Shown here one piece after another: positions 1 through 9,082 of a stretch of 64,000 bases of DNA; position 1 is the first letter of the stretch; every line of letters begins with the position of its first letter. The DNA is from Paraoerskovia marina DSM 21750 (GTDB lineage Bacteria > Actinomycetota > Actinomycetes > Actinomycetales > Cellulomonadaceae). The stretch covers positions 434,001 through 498,000 of the forward strand of contig NZ_JNIY01000003.1 of assembly GCF_000701465.1 (NCBI RefSeq). The letters are read 5' to 3'. The translations under genes were made by a program, and so were the position numbers. Under the pieces are notes generated by a model that did not search any database, was not told the origin of the DNA, and saw only the letters and a program-made list of their open reading frames with translations.

Positions 1-428
1 TCGGCTCGGTGCTCTACCACGCGGTCCTGCCGGCGGCGACGATCGTCATCAGCGCCGTCGGTGGCTGGCTGCTCGGCATGCGCAACATGATGGTCTCCAC
101 CATGGGCGAGGACTACGTGACCACCGCCGAGGCCAAGGGCCTCAGCCCCCGCCGCGTGATGATCACGTACGGCGCACGTAACGCGGTCCTGCCCTCCATC
201 GCCGGAGTCGGCATCGCCCTCGGCTTCGTCGTCGGCGGCTCGGTGATCATGGAGCAGGTCTTCAGCTACCCGGGCCTCGGCAAGCTCATGATCACCGCGG
301 TGCGGGGCAACGACTACGCCCTGATGCAGGGCGTGTTCCTCGTCATCACCCTGACCGTTCTCGTCACCATGTTCATCACGGACATCGTGTACGGGCTCAT
401 CGACCCGAGGGCGCGACAGAATGCCTGA
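1..428 (+). CDS. ABC transporter permease, DppB type (5' end outside window)
   Basis: This is the C-terminal part (about 141 residues) of an inner-membrane permease of the peptide/nickel/opine ABC importer family. The reading frame is open at the left edge, so the true start lies outside the window. The cytoplasmic EAA-type loop that contacts the ATPase is visible around nucleotides 124-210 (TAEAKGLSPRRV), followed by hydrophobic segments. The last codons overlap the ATG of the next permease, so the two are translationally coupled. The substrate-binding protein is not in the window. The substrate could be a peptide or an oligosaccharide, because this family transports both. Confidence 0.9.
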   Translation, partial: GSVLYHAVLPAATIVISAVGGWLLGMRNMMVSTMGEDYVTTAEAKGLSPRRVMITYGARNAVLPSIAGVGIALGFVVGGSVIMEQVFSYPGLGKLMITAVRGNDYALMQGVFLVITLTVLVTMFITDIVYGLIDPRARQNA

Positions 429-1451
429 GCAGACCACAGCAACCCAGACCCCGGCGGGCGCTCCCGGCTCCGTCGTCGACGAGTCAGCCGGCGGTGGCGT
501 CCCGACCGCCACGACCACGGCTCCCGCACCGGCGGGCACGCCCGCCGCCCGCCGCAAGATCCGGTTCCGCAAGCCGTCCGCCAAGCTCGTGGTGGGGCTC
601 TCGCTCCTCGGCGCGATCGTGCTGTTCGCGCTCTTCGGGCCGCTGATCGGGCAGTTCGACCCGCGCGACTCGAGCAACCCTGCACTCGTCCCGCCGGACT
701 CGACGTACTGGATGGGCACGACGTCGCTCGGCTACGACGTCTTCGCACAGCTCGCGGTCGGCGCCCGCACCTCGCTCTTCGTCGGCATCACCGCCGGCCT
801 CCTCGCGGTGACGCTCTCCATCCTCTTCGGCGTGGTCGCCGGGTACGTCGGCGGATGGACCGACGAGGTGCTCTACACGATCATCGGCGTGATGCTCGTG
901 ATCCCGGGCCTTCCGCTCGCGATCGTCATCTCGACGCTCGTCCCTGGAAGGTCGGCGCTGCTCGTCGCCGCGATCCTCGGTGTCACGGGATGGGCAGGCT
1001 CGGCCGTGGTCCTGCGCAAGCAGGCGCAGTCTCTGCGCAACCGCGACTACGTGGCGGCGTCCCGCATCGCCGGCGAGCGCCCGTTGCGCATCGTCGCGGT
1101 CGAGATCCTCCCCAACCTGCTGCCCCTCCTGACGGCCCAGTTCCTCTTCGGCGTCATCTTCGCGATCCTCGGCGAGGCGGGTCTGTCCTACCTCGGTCTC
1201 GGACCCACCGGGTCGATCAGCTGGGGGACCATCCTCAACGAGGCCCAGGCCGGCGGCGCGCTGACCCGGGGCGCGTGGTGGTGGTTCATCCCGCCGGGCA
1301 TCCTGATCGCGCTCGTCGGTACCTCGCTCGCGCTGATCAACTTCAGCATCGACGAGGTCATCAACCCCAAGCTGCGGGCCGCACCGGCAGCCGCACGATC
1401 CGTCCGCAAGGCCCGCGAGGCCCGTGACGAGCAGTCGAAGGAGGCCACCGC

Positions 1452-1455
<4 letters not shown>
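421..1455 (+). CDS. ABC transporter permease, DppC type
   Basis: This is the second inner-membrane permease (344 residues) of a peptide/oligosaccharide ABC importer. The first 50 residues form an Ala/Pro/Thr-rich cytoplasmic extension. A first membrane helix lies at about residues 55-77, and the BPD_transp_1 core contains the EAA loop near residues 211-236 (AASRIAGERPL). The ATG at 421 overlaps the end of the upstream permease, and the stop overlaps the ATG of the first ATPase (ATGA). This is the compact operon layout expected for a dppBCDF-like system. Substrate specificity cannot be read from the permease. Confidence 0.93.
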
Positions 1456-2308
<853 letters not shown>

Positions 2309-2309
<1 letters not shown>

Positions 2310-3184
2310 TGGCGGACGACAGCGCTCAGCAGGTCCGGCGCGAGAGCGGCGGGGTCCTCGAGGTCCGCAACCTCGTCAAGGACTACAAGGTCCGTGGCGC
2401 GCACAAGAAGATCCGGGCGATCAACGACGTCTCCTTCACCCTCGAGGCGGGCAAGACGATCGCCCTGGTGGGCGAGTCGGGCTCGGGCAAGTCGACGATC
2501 GCGAAGTCGATCATGCAGCTCGTCAAGCCGTCGGAGGGGCAGATCCTGCTCGACGGCAAGCCGATCGCCCGGCACGGTGCGGGACTGCGGCGGTACCGCA
2601 AGGACGTGCAGATGGTCTTCCAGGACCCCTTCGGGTCGCTGAACCCCTTCCATCCGGTCGGACACCACATCGAGCGCCCGCTGCGGATCCACCGCGCCGT
2701 CCCCGAGGGGATGACGATCGAGGAGAAGGTGCACGAGCTCCTGGAGCGCGTGAACCTGACCCCGGCAGCCGACATCGCGCCGCGGCGTCCGCACGAGCTC
2801 TCCGGCGGCCAGCGCCAGCGCGTCGCGATCGCCCGCGCGCTCGCCCCGGGGTCGCGGTTCCTCGTCGCCGACGAGCCGGTCTCGATGCTGGACGTCTCGA
2901 TCCGGCTCGGCGTGCTCAACCTGCTGGCCCGTCTGCAGCGCCAGGAGAACCTCGGTGTCCTCTACATCACGCACGACCTGGCCACGGCCCGTCACTTCTC
3001 GGACGAGATCATGGTGATGTACCGCGGCGACGTCGTCGAGCAGGGGCCGTCGGACGAGGTGATCCTGAACCCGCAGCACGAGTACACCAAGACGCTGCTC
3101 GCCGCGGCACCGAACCCGGAGCGGATCGGGCAGATGCGCGACGAGGTCCGCGCCGAGTTCGCGGCGGCTGCCGCCAAGGACTGA
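2309..3184 (+). CDS. ABC transporter ATP-binding protein, DppF type
   Basis: This is the second ATPase subunit (291 residues) of the importer. Walker A GESGSGKST lies near residues 55-63, the signature LSGGQRQR near 164-171 and Walker B LVADEP near 184. The oligopeptide-family C-terminus (EYTKTLLAAAPNPE) is present. I prefer the ATG at 2309, which overlaps the upstream TGA. An in-frame GTG directly before it at 2306 is the alternative. A strong hairpin terminator follows about 35 nt after the stop, so this gene ends the operon. Confidence 0.94.
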
Positions 3185-3220
3185 CGCCACGCGGCGGACC
3201 GTCACCGCGCCGGAACACGT

Positions 3221-3260
3221 CGAACGGCTCCCGAGAACTCAGCTTCTCGGGAGCCGTTCG
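3221..3260 (+). terminator. Hairpin terminator after the ABC importer operon
   Basis: A perfect 17-bp stem (CGAACGGCTCCCGAGAA against its reverse complement) closes a 6-nt loop (ctcagc). It lies between the last ABC gene and the next gene. A poly-U tract is absent, as is usual in GC-rich actinobacteria. Confidence 0.85.
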
Positions 3261-3272
3261 TCGTGCCGCCGG

Positions 3273-3278
3273 TAGCCT
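3273..3278 (+). promoter_or_regulatory. -10 element TAGCCT for a leaderless start
   Basis: TAGCCT is followed by exactly 6 nt and then the GTG at 3285. This spacing puts the transcription start at the start codon. Confidence 0.6.
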
Positions 3279-3284
3279 GACCTC

Positions 3285-3659
3285 GTGCCCGCACGACGAC
3301 GTATCGACCCCACCGACGGCCGCGCAGCCCTCGCCGGATGGCGCGACGGTGCGACCGACCGCATGACCGTCGCGACCGCGGTCCGCTTCACGCTCGAAGA
3401 GCTCGCGGACGTCGCCCCGGGCCATGCCGTCGAGGTGCGGATCCCGCCGGCCGGAGCCGTGCAGTGCGTCGAGGGTCCGCGCCACACGCGCGGAACGCCG
3501 CCGAACGTCGTCGAGACCGACCCGCAGACGTGGCTTGAGCTTGCCTCCGGAACCCTGACCTGGAGCGACGCGACGGCGCAGGGCCGGATCCGGGCGTCGG
3601 GGGACCGCGCCGACCTCACGGGTCTTCTTCCGCTGCAGGCGGCACGTCCCCGTCCGTAG
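3285..3659 (+). CDS. Sterol-carrier family protein (bacterial SCP-like)
   Basis: This small soluble protein (124 residues) resembles the actinobacterial SCP-2-like family often found just upstream of purF. The N-terminal half (RIDPTDGRAALAGW) and the central VEVRIPPAGAVQCVEGPRHTRGTPPNVVETDP segment are the recognisable parts. The region TWLELASGTLTWSDA resembles the core of SCP-type lipid-binding folds. The ligand and role are unknown. The GTG start is set by a -10 hexamer 6 nt upstream and by a terminator separating it from the ABC operon. Assignment is by family resemblance and position. Confidence 0.75.
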   Translation: MPARRRIDPTDGRAALAGWRDGATDRMTVATAVRFTLEELADVAPGHAVEVRIPPAGAVQCVEGPRHTRGTPPNVVETDPQTWLELASGTLTWSDATAQGRIRASGDRADLTGLLPLQAARPRP

Positions 3660-3728
3660 TGGGTGAAGTTCGAGGCACGTGTGGCTCACATGACTATGTC
3701 GTACATCACAGGTAACGTGCGGAGGCCT

Positions 3729-3793
3729 AACCGTGCACCGCACGACGTCGTGCGGATGCCCCACCACAACCGGGGGTTCACCTGTGCACGGTT
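3729..3793 (+). promoter_or_regulatory. Nested inverted repeats upstream of the secreted nuclease gene
   Basis: An 18-bp perfect palindrome, CCGCACGACGTCGTGCGG, lies at 3738-3755. It is enclosed by a second inverted repeat, AACCGTGCAC at 3729-3738 and GTGCACGGTT at 3784-3793. The spacer-less palindrome looks like a dimeric repressor site. The outer pair could form a leader hairpin or a second site. The binding protein is unknown. Confidence 0.5.
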
Positions 3794-3862
3794 TGATCCA
3801 GACGACAGGGCAGTGACGCCGATCCGTCGCCGGTCACCCCGGCGCGACGCGAAGGAGCAGAT

Positions 3863-6800
3863 GTGTTCACACAGAGACAGCGACACGGACGGCGGGCGGT
3901 GACCGCGGGAGCACTCGCGATCGCCATGACCGTCCCGGTGGCGGGGACGGCGTTCGCTGCTCCCGCCGGTGACGGGCCGGACGGCGAGCACCTCGTCATC
4001 AGCGAGGCATACCTGGTGGGTGGGAGCAGCGGGCAGGCCTACGACCACAAGTTCATCGAGCTCTACAACCCGACCGACGCGGCCGTCGACCTGAGCGGGT
4101 GGAGCCTGCAGTACGGCTCGGCGACGGGAACCAAGTTCACGAGCAAGGGCGCTCTGAACGGTTCCGTCGAGCCGGGCGGCTACTTTCTCGTCCAGGCGTC
4201 GGCCAACGGCGGTTCGACCCCCGACGGCGAGGAGCTCCCGACGCCGGACGCGGAGGTCGGTCTCAGCCCGAGCGGTTCCAACGGCGTGATCGGCCTCGTC
4301 AAGGACGACGCGACCGTCACGATTCCCAAGGGCGCGACGGCACCCGGGACCGCGGTCGTCGACCTCCTCGGTTACGGCTCGGCGGACACTTTCGAAGTCG
4401 CGCCGGCGCCCGCAGGGCAGGGCACCGGCACGGTCGGCTCGCTGACCCGCACGGGCACGGCCGACGACAACTCGCTCGACTTCGAGTTCTCGACGACGGT
4501 GACCCCGCAGAACTCCGCGGGTGAGACCGACCCGACCGATCCGACGGACCCGACCGACCCGACGGACCCGACGGCGCTGTCGATCGCCGAGATCCAGGGC
4601 TCCGGCGAGTCGACACCCGTCGCCGGGCAGCAGGTGCAGACCTCCGGCGTCGTCACCGCCGCCTACCCGACCGGCGGGTTCGACGGCTTCTACCTCCAGA
4701 CACCGGGCACCGGCGGCGACCTGCCAGCGGACCACGCGGCGTCGGACGGAATCTTCGTCTACTCCGCCGCCGGAGCCGCACAGGTGGAGGTGGGCGACCA
4801 CGTCTCCGTGATCGGTGAGGCCACGGAGTTCTACGGACTCACGCAGATCGCCGCGACGTCGTGGGAGGTGCTGACCGAACCGGCCGAGGCGATCAAGCCG
4901 GCCACGGTGGCCTGGCCCGCCGACGACGCCGGCCGTGAGGCCCTCGAGGGCATGCTCCTCGCCCCGGAGGGTGACTACACGGTCACCGACACCTACTCGA
5001 CCAACCGCTACGGGTCGGTCGGCCTGGCCTCGGGGACGTCGCCGCTGGTCCAGCCGACCGCCGTCGGACGCCCCGGCAGTGCCGAGGCAGCCGCACAGGT
5101 CGCCGACAACGCCGCCCGTGCGGTCACGCTCGACGACGGCGCGAGCTGGGACTACCTGAACTCCTACGCCGACGAGCCGCTGCCGTACCTCACCGGTGGC
5201 GAGCCCGTCCGTGTCGGTGCCGCCGTGACGTTCACGGAGCCGGTCGTCCTCGACTACCGGTTCAGCACCTGGGGTCTGCAGCCGACGACGCAGCTCACCG
5301 GTGAGGACACCGCCCCCGCGACCTTCGAGAACACGCGCACTGAGGCACCCGAAGAGGTCGGCGGTGACCTGCAGGTCGCCACGTTCAACGTCCTGAACTA
5401 CTTCACGAGCCTCGGCGCCGACCTCTCGGGCTGCAGCGCCTACACCGACCGTGAGGGCAACCCCGTCACGGTCCGCAGCGGCTGCGACGCCCGAGGCGCC
5501 TGGGACTCCGAGGACCTGGAGCGGCAGCAGACCAAGATCGTCGCCGCGATCAGCGCGCTGGACGCCGACGTCGTCTCCCTCGAGGAGATCGAGAACTCGG
5601 AGGCCTTCGGCAAGGACCGCGACGCCGCGCTCGAGGACCTCGTCGCGGCCCTCAACGCCGTCGACGGTGCGGACACGTGGGCAGCCGTCGCGTCCCCGGA
5701 CGCCACCCCCGCCGACGAGGACGTCATCCGCACGGCCTTCATCTACCGGGCCGGCGCGGCCGAGACCGTCGGAGCCTCGACGATCCTGCTCGACGACCCG
5801 GCCTTCTCGAACGCCCGGGAGCCGCTGGCGCAGACGTTCCGCCCCGTGGGCGGGACGGCCGACCAGGACGTCGTCGTCATCGCGAACCACTTCAAGTCCA
5901 AGGGATCGGGGTCCGGCGAGGACGCCGACCAGGGCGACGGTCAGGGCGCGTCGAACCAGTCGCGCGTGAACCAGGCGACGGCGCTCGCCGCCTTTGCCGA
6001 CGACGTCGCGGCCGACGCAGGCACCGAGCGTGTGCTGCTCGTCGGCGACTTCAACGCCTACGACATGGAGGACCCGCTCGTCGTGCTCCACGAGGCCGGG
6101 TACACCGACCTCGGCGCGATGACGGGTGAGTACACCTACTCGTTCGGCGGACAGGTCGGATCCCTCGACCACGTGTTCGCCTCGGAGGCGGCGCTCGCCG
6201 ACGTCACCGGCACCGACATCTGGAACATCAACGCGTACGAGCCGGTGGCGAACGAGTACTCACGTTTCAACTACAACGTGTCGAACCTCTACGACGAGAC
6301 GCCGTACCGGTCCTCTGACCACGACCCGATCATCGTCGGCCTCGACCTCGCCGCGACGGCGGGGGAGACGGAGATCGACCTGCTCGGCATCAACGACTTC
6401 CACGGGCGGATCAACAGCAGTACGGTCGCGTTCGCCGGGACCGTCGAGGAGCTGCGTGCCGAGAACCCCGACGGGACCGTGTTCGTGTCCGCCGGTGACA
6501 ACATCGGTGCATCGCTCTTCGCGTCCGCGGTGGCGCAGGACCAGCCGACGATCGACGTGCTCAACGCCCTCGAGCTGCGCGCCTCGGCCGTCGGGAACCA
6601 CGAGTTCGACCAGGGGATCGACGACCTGACCGGGCGCGTGACCGACGAGGCGGGCTGGCCTTACCTGGGTGCCAACGTCTACGCGAAGGGCACGACCACC
6701 CCCGTGCTCGACGAGTACGCCGTGATCGACGTCGACGGCGTGGACGTCGGCTTCATCGGGGCCGTCACCGAAGAGACGCCGACCCTCGTCACGCCCGACG

Positions 6801-8572
6801 GGATCGCCGACGTCGACTTCGGCGACCCGGTCGAAGCCGTCAACCGCGTCACCGACGACCTGATGGACGGGGACCCCGCCAACGGCGAGGCCGACGTCGT
6901 CGTCGCGATGATCCACGAGGGCGCGTCCGAGGGCACGCCCGAGGGCGCGAGCCTGGAGGACGAGGTCGCAGCCGGCGGACCGTTCGCCGGCATCGTCGAG
7001 GACACGGATCCCCGCGTCGCGGCGATCTACACGGGTCACACGCACAAGCAGTACGCGTGGGACGCGCCGGTCCCGGGCACCGACCGCACACGGCCGATCA
7101 TCCAGACCGGCTCGTACGGCGAGTTCATCGGTCACGTGTCGCTCACGGTGGGCGCGGACGGCGAGATCCTCGCCTCGAGCGCCGAGAACGTGGCACGCAC
7201 GTCGACCTCGGCGGACCAGCTCGTCTCGACCTACCCGCGTGTCGCCGAGGTCAAGCAGATCGTCGACGCGGCGATCGCCGAGGCCGACGTGATCGGCGCC
7301 CAGCCCGTGGGCTCCGTCGCCGCGGACATCACGACCGCGTTCAGCGGCGGCGAGTACACGGCGGACGGCTACCAGGGCGGTGCCCGGGACGACCGCGCGT
7401 CGGAGTCCTCGCTGGGGATGACCGTGGCGAACTCGCTGCGCGACACCCTCAACAGCGCGGGGCGCGGCGGTGCCGACATCGGCGTCGTCAACCCTGGCGG
7501 TCTCCGCAACGAGCTCTACTACGGCGATGACGGCGTCATCACCTACGCGGAGGCCAACGCGGTCCTGCCGTTCGTCAACAACGTCTACACGGTCACCTTG
7601 ACGGGCGAGCAGATCGACACCCTCCTCGAGCAGCAGTGGCAGACGACGGAGTCGGGCGAGCGTCCGCAGCGTCCGTACCTGGCGCTGGGCCTCTCGGACA
7701 ACGTCACCTACACGGCGACGACGGCCGACGGGAACGCGACGCCCGGCGACAACGTCACGGACATCACGATCAACGGTGCTGCGCTGGACCCGTCCGCCGA
7801 GTACACGGTCGCGACGTTCTCGTTCCTCGTCTCCGGTGGTGACAACTTCCGGGTCTTCCGCGACGGGACGGACGTCAGCGACACGGGTCTCGTCGATCGT
7901 GACGCGTGGGTCGAGTACCTGGGCGAGAACCCGGACCTCGAGCCGACGTTCGCACGCCGCGGTGTCGTCGTCGAGGCTCCCTCAGAGCCCGTGGCGGCCG
8001 GCACCGACGTGACCGTCGCGGTCTCCGACCTCGACCTCACGTCGCTCGGCAGCCCGCTCAACACCGAGGTGGAGGCGTCGCTCGTCGCACGCGGGGGCGA
8101 GCCGGCCGACGGCACCCCCGTCGGGACAGCCTCGGTCTCCGAGGGAGCGGCCGACCTCTCCGTGTCGGTCCCGGCCGATGCCGCCGCGGGCGAGTACGAC
8201 CTCTGGGCCGTCGCCCAGCCGTCGGGCACGACGGTCCGGGTGCCGCTCACGGTTACGGCCGACGCCGGAGCTCCCGCCTGGGACGCCTCCGTCGTCTACA
8301 CCGGAGGTGACGTCGTCACGTACGAGGGGGCCACCTACCGGGCGCAGTGGTGGACCCGTGGGCAGGTTCCCGGCGCGACGCCGTGGGGCCCCTGGGAGCA
8401 GATCGGTGCCGAGACCTCGTGCGGCCAGGAGTGGACCGCGAGTGCCGTCTACACGCGCGGCGACGTCGTCGTCTACGAGGGCACGCAGTACGAGGCTCAG
8501 TGGTGGACCCGCAACCAGACGCCCGCCGCGACCCCGTGGGGGCCGTGGAAGGACCTGGGGGAGTGCGCCTGA
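3863..8572 (+). CDS. Secreted ExeM/NucH-type endonuclease fused to a UshA-type 5'-nucleotidase, with lamin-tail and two CBM5/12 domains
   Basis: This large exported enzyme (1569 residues) probably degrades extracellular nucleic acid and then dephosphorylates the nucleotides. A signal peptide occupies about residues 1-33 (ending TAFAAP). A lamin-tail domain follows (about 42-200), then a TDPT repeat linker (about 223-238) and an OB-fold-like region. The endonuclease/exonuclease/phosphatase domain spans about 500-825, with VATFNVLNYF, SLEEIEN, VGDFNAYD and SSDHDP. A metallophosphoesterase follows (LLGINDFHGR near 840, GNHEFDQG near 911, GHTH near 1058), then the nucleotidase C-domain (NPGGLRNELYYG near 1210). 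Two chitin/cellulose-binding-type modules start near 1471 and 1522, each with the WWTRxQxPxATPWGPW signature. The GTG at 3863 follows AAGGAG by 5 nt. An overlapping ATG at 3861 is out of frame. No sortase motif is seen. Confidence 0.9.
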   Translation: MFTQRQRHGRRAVTAGALAIAMTVPVAGTAFAAPAGDGPDGEHLVISEAYLVGGSSGQAYDHKFIELYNPTDAAVDLSGWSLQYGSATGTKFTSKGALNGSVEPGGYFLVQASANGGSTPDGEELPTPDAEVGLSPSGSNGVIGLVKDDATVTIPKGATAPGTAVVDLLGYGSADTFEVAPAPAGQGTGTVGSLTRTGTADDNSLDFEFSTTVTPQNSAGETDPTDPTDPTDPTDPTALSIAEIQGSGESTPVAGQQVQTSGVVTAAYPTGGFDGFYLQTPGTGGDLPADHAASDGIFVYSAAGAAQVEVGDHVSVIGEATEFYGLTQIAATSWEVLTEPAEAIKPATVAWPADDAGREALEGMLLAPEGDYTVTDTYSTNRYGSVGLASGTSPLVQPTAVGRPGSAEAAAQVADNAARAVTLDDGASWDYLNSYADEPLPYLTGGEPVRVGAAVTFTEPVVLDYRFSTWGLQPTTQLTGEDTAPATFENTRTEAPEEVGGDLQVATFNVLNYFTSLGADLSGCSAYTDREGNPVTVRSGCDARGAWDSEDLERQQTKIVAAISALDADVVSLEEIENSEAFGKDRDAALEDLVAALNAVDGADTWAAVASPDATPADEDVIRTAFIYRAGAAETVGASTILLDDPAFSNAREPLAQTFRPVGGTADQDVVVIANHFKSKGSGSGEDADQGDGQGASNQSRVNQATALAAFADDVAADAGTERVLLVGDFNAYDMEDPLVVLHEAGYTDLGAMTGEYTYSFGGQVGSLDHVFASEAALADVTGTDIWNINAYEPVANEYSRFNYNVSNLYDETPYRSSDHDPIIVGLDLAATAGETEIDLLGINDFHGRINSSTVAFAGTVEELRAENPDGTVFVSAGDNIGASLFASAVAQDQPTIDVLNALELRASAVGNHEFDQGIDDLTGRVTDEAGWPYLGANVYAKGTTTPVLDEYAVIDVDGVDVGFIGAVTEETPTLVTPDGIADVDFGDPVEAVNRVTDDLMDGDPANGEADVVVAMIHEGASEGTPEGASLEDEVAAGGPFAGIVEDTDPRVAAIYTGHTHKQYAWDAPVPGTDRTRPIIQTGSYGEFIGHVSLTVGADGEILASSAENVARTSTSADQLVSTYPRVAEVKQIVDAAIAEADVIGAQPVGSVAADITTAFSGGEYTADGYQGGARDDRASESSLGMTVANSLRDTLNSAGRGGADIGVVNPGGLRNELYYGDDGVITYAEANAVLPFVNNVYTVTLTGEQIDTLLEQQWQTTESGERPQRPYLALGLSDNVTYTATTADGNATPGDNVTDITINGAALDPSAEYTVATFSFLVSGGDNFRVFRDGTDVSDTGLVDRDAWVEYLGENPDLEPTFARRGVVVEAPSEPVAAGTDVTVAVSDLDLTSLGSPLNTEVEASLVARGGEPADGTPVGTASVSEGAADLSVSVPADAAAGEYDLWAVAQPSGTTVRVPLTVTADAGAPAWDASVVYTGGDVVTYEGATYRAQWWTRGQVPGATPWGPWEQIGAETSCGQEWTASAVYTRGDVVVYEGTQYEAQWWTRNQTPAATPWGPWKDLGECA

Positions 8573-8622
8573 TCTCGGCGTGCGGCTGATCACCCGATGA
8601 CGACGGGGGGTCGGAGCGCAGG

Positions 8623-8628
8623 TAGCCT
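8623..8628 (+). promoter_or_regulatory. -10 element TAGCCT for a leaderless start
   Basis: TAGCCT is followed by 6 nt and then the GTG at 8635. This picks that codon from three overlapping GTGs (8631, 8633, 8635). Confidence 0.6.
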
Positions 8629-8634
8629 CGGTGT

Positions 8635-9012
8635 GTGAGCACCGAGCAGCCTGCCTCCGGCCCCCCGTCCGTCTCTGGTGACGAGCCAGTCGGTACGGAT
8701 GGCGACGAGCGTCTCGACGATCAGTCCGACGAGCGTGCCGACGAGGTCGAGGTCGACGACGTGATCGACCCGGCCGCGGTGCGGCGTGCACCGCGCTACA
8801 AGGCCTTCTTCTGGACCGGGGCGATCGTGGGCATCGTCCTCGGTCTGGTCCTGGGCGCCGTCGTGCTCTCGACGCCCGGTGCCGGCGGCCTCATGAAGCC
8901 CGGCGTGTATCTCACGGTGGTCGTCCTCGGAACGACGACGTTCACCGTGCTGCTCGCAGGGTTCCTCGCGGTGATGGCCGATCGACGGAGTCTTCGCTCG
9001 CGCGACAGGTAG
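8635..9012 (+). CDS. Small membrane protein preceding purF
   Basis: I do not recognise a named family for this 125-residue protein. The first 50 residues are acidic and rich in Ser, Pro, Asp and Glu, so they are probably disordered and cytoplasmic. Two membrane helices follow at about residues 58-79 and 91-114, with a basic tail (RRSLRSRDR) that should face the cytoplasm. Its position just before purF suggests a conserved actinobacterial neighbourhood, but no link to purine synthesis can be seen. The GTG start is supported by the -10 hexamer at 8623. Confidence 0.75.
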   Translation: MSTEQPASGPPSVSGDEPVGTDGDERLDDQSDERADEVEVDDVIDPAAVRRAPRYKAFFWTGAIVGIVLGLVLGAVVLSTPGAGGLMKPGVYLTVVVLGTTTFTVLLAGFLAVMADRRSLRSRDR

Positions 9013-9070
9013 TTCTCCGTCGGCCGCGCCCTCAACTCGGACGGCTTTCTGCGCGCGGCGGCCGGTGTGG

Positions 9071-9076
9071 GATGAT
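9071..9076 (+). promoter_or_regulatory. Possible -10 element GATGAT for purF
   Basis: GATGAT lies 6 nt before the GTG at 9083. It lacks the first T of the usual hexamer but has the same spacing as other leaderless starts in the window. Confidence 0.4.
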
Positions 9077-9082
9077 AGGGCC

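Noticed and set aside
3774-3795. A GTTCACC half-site upstream of the secreted nuclease/nucleotidase, which would suit phosphate control
   Set aside because: Only one 11-bp unit matches. The neighbouring units on both sides fit the PhoP pattern poorly, so it is not a PHO box by the standard used for pit and ppk.
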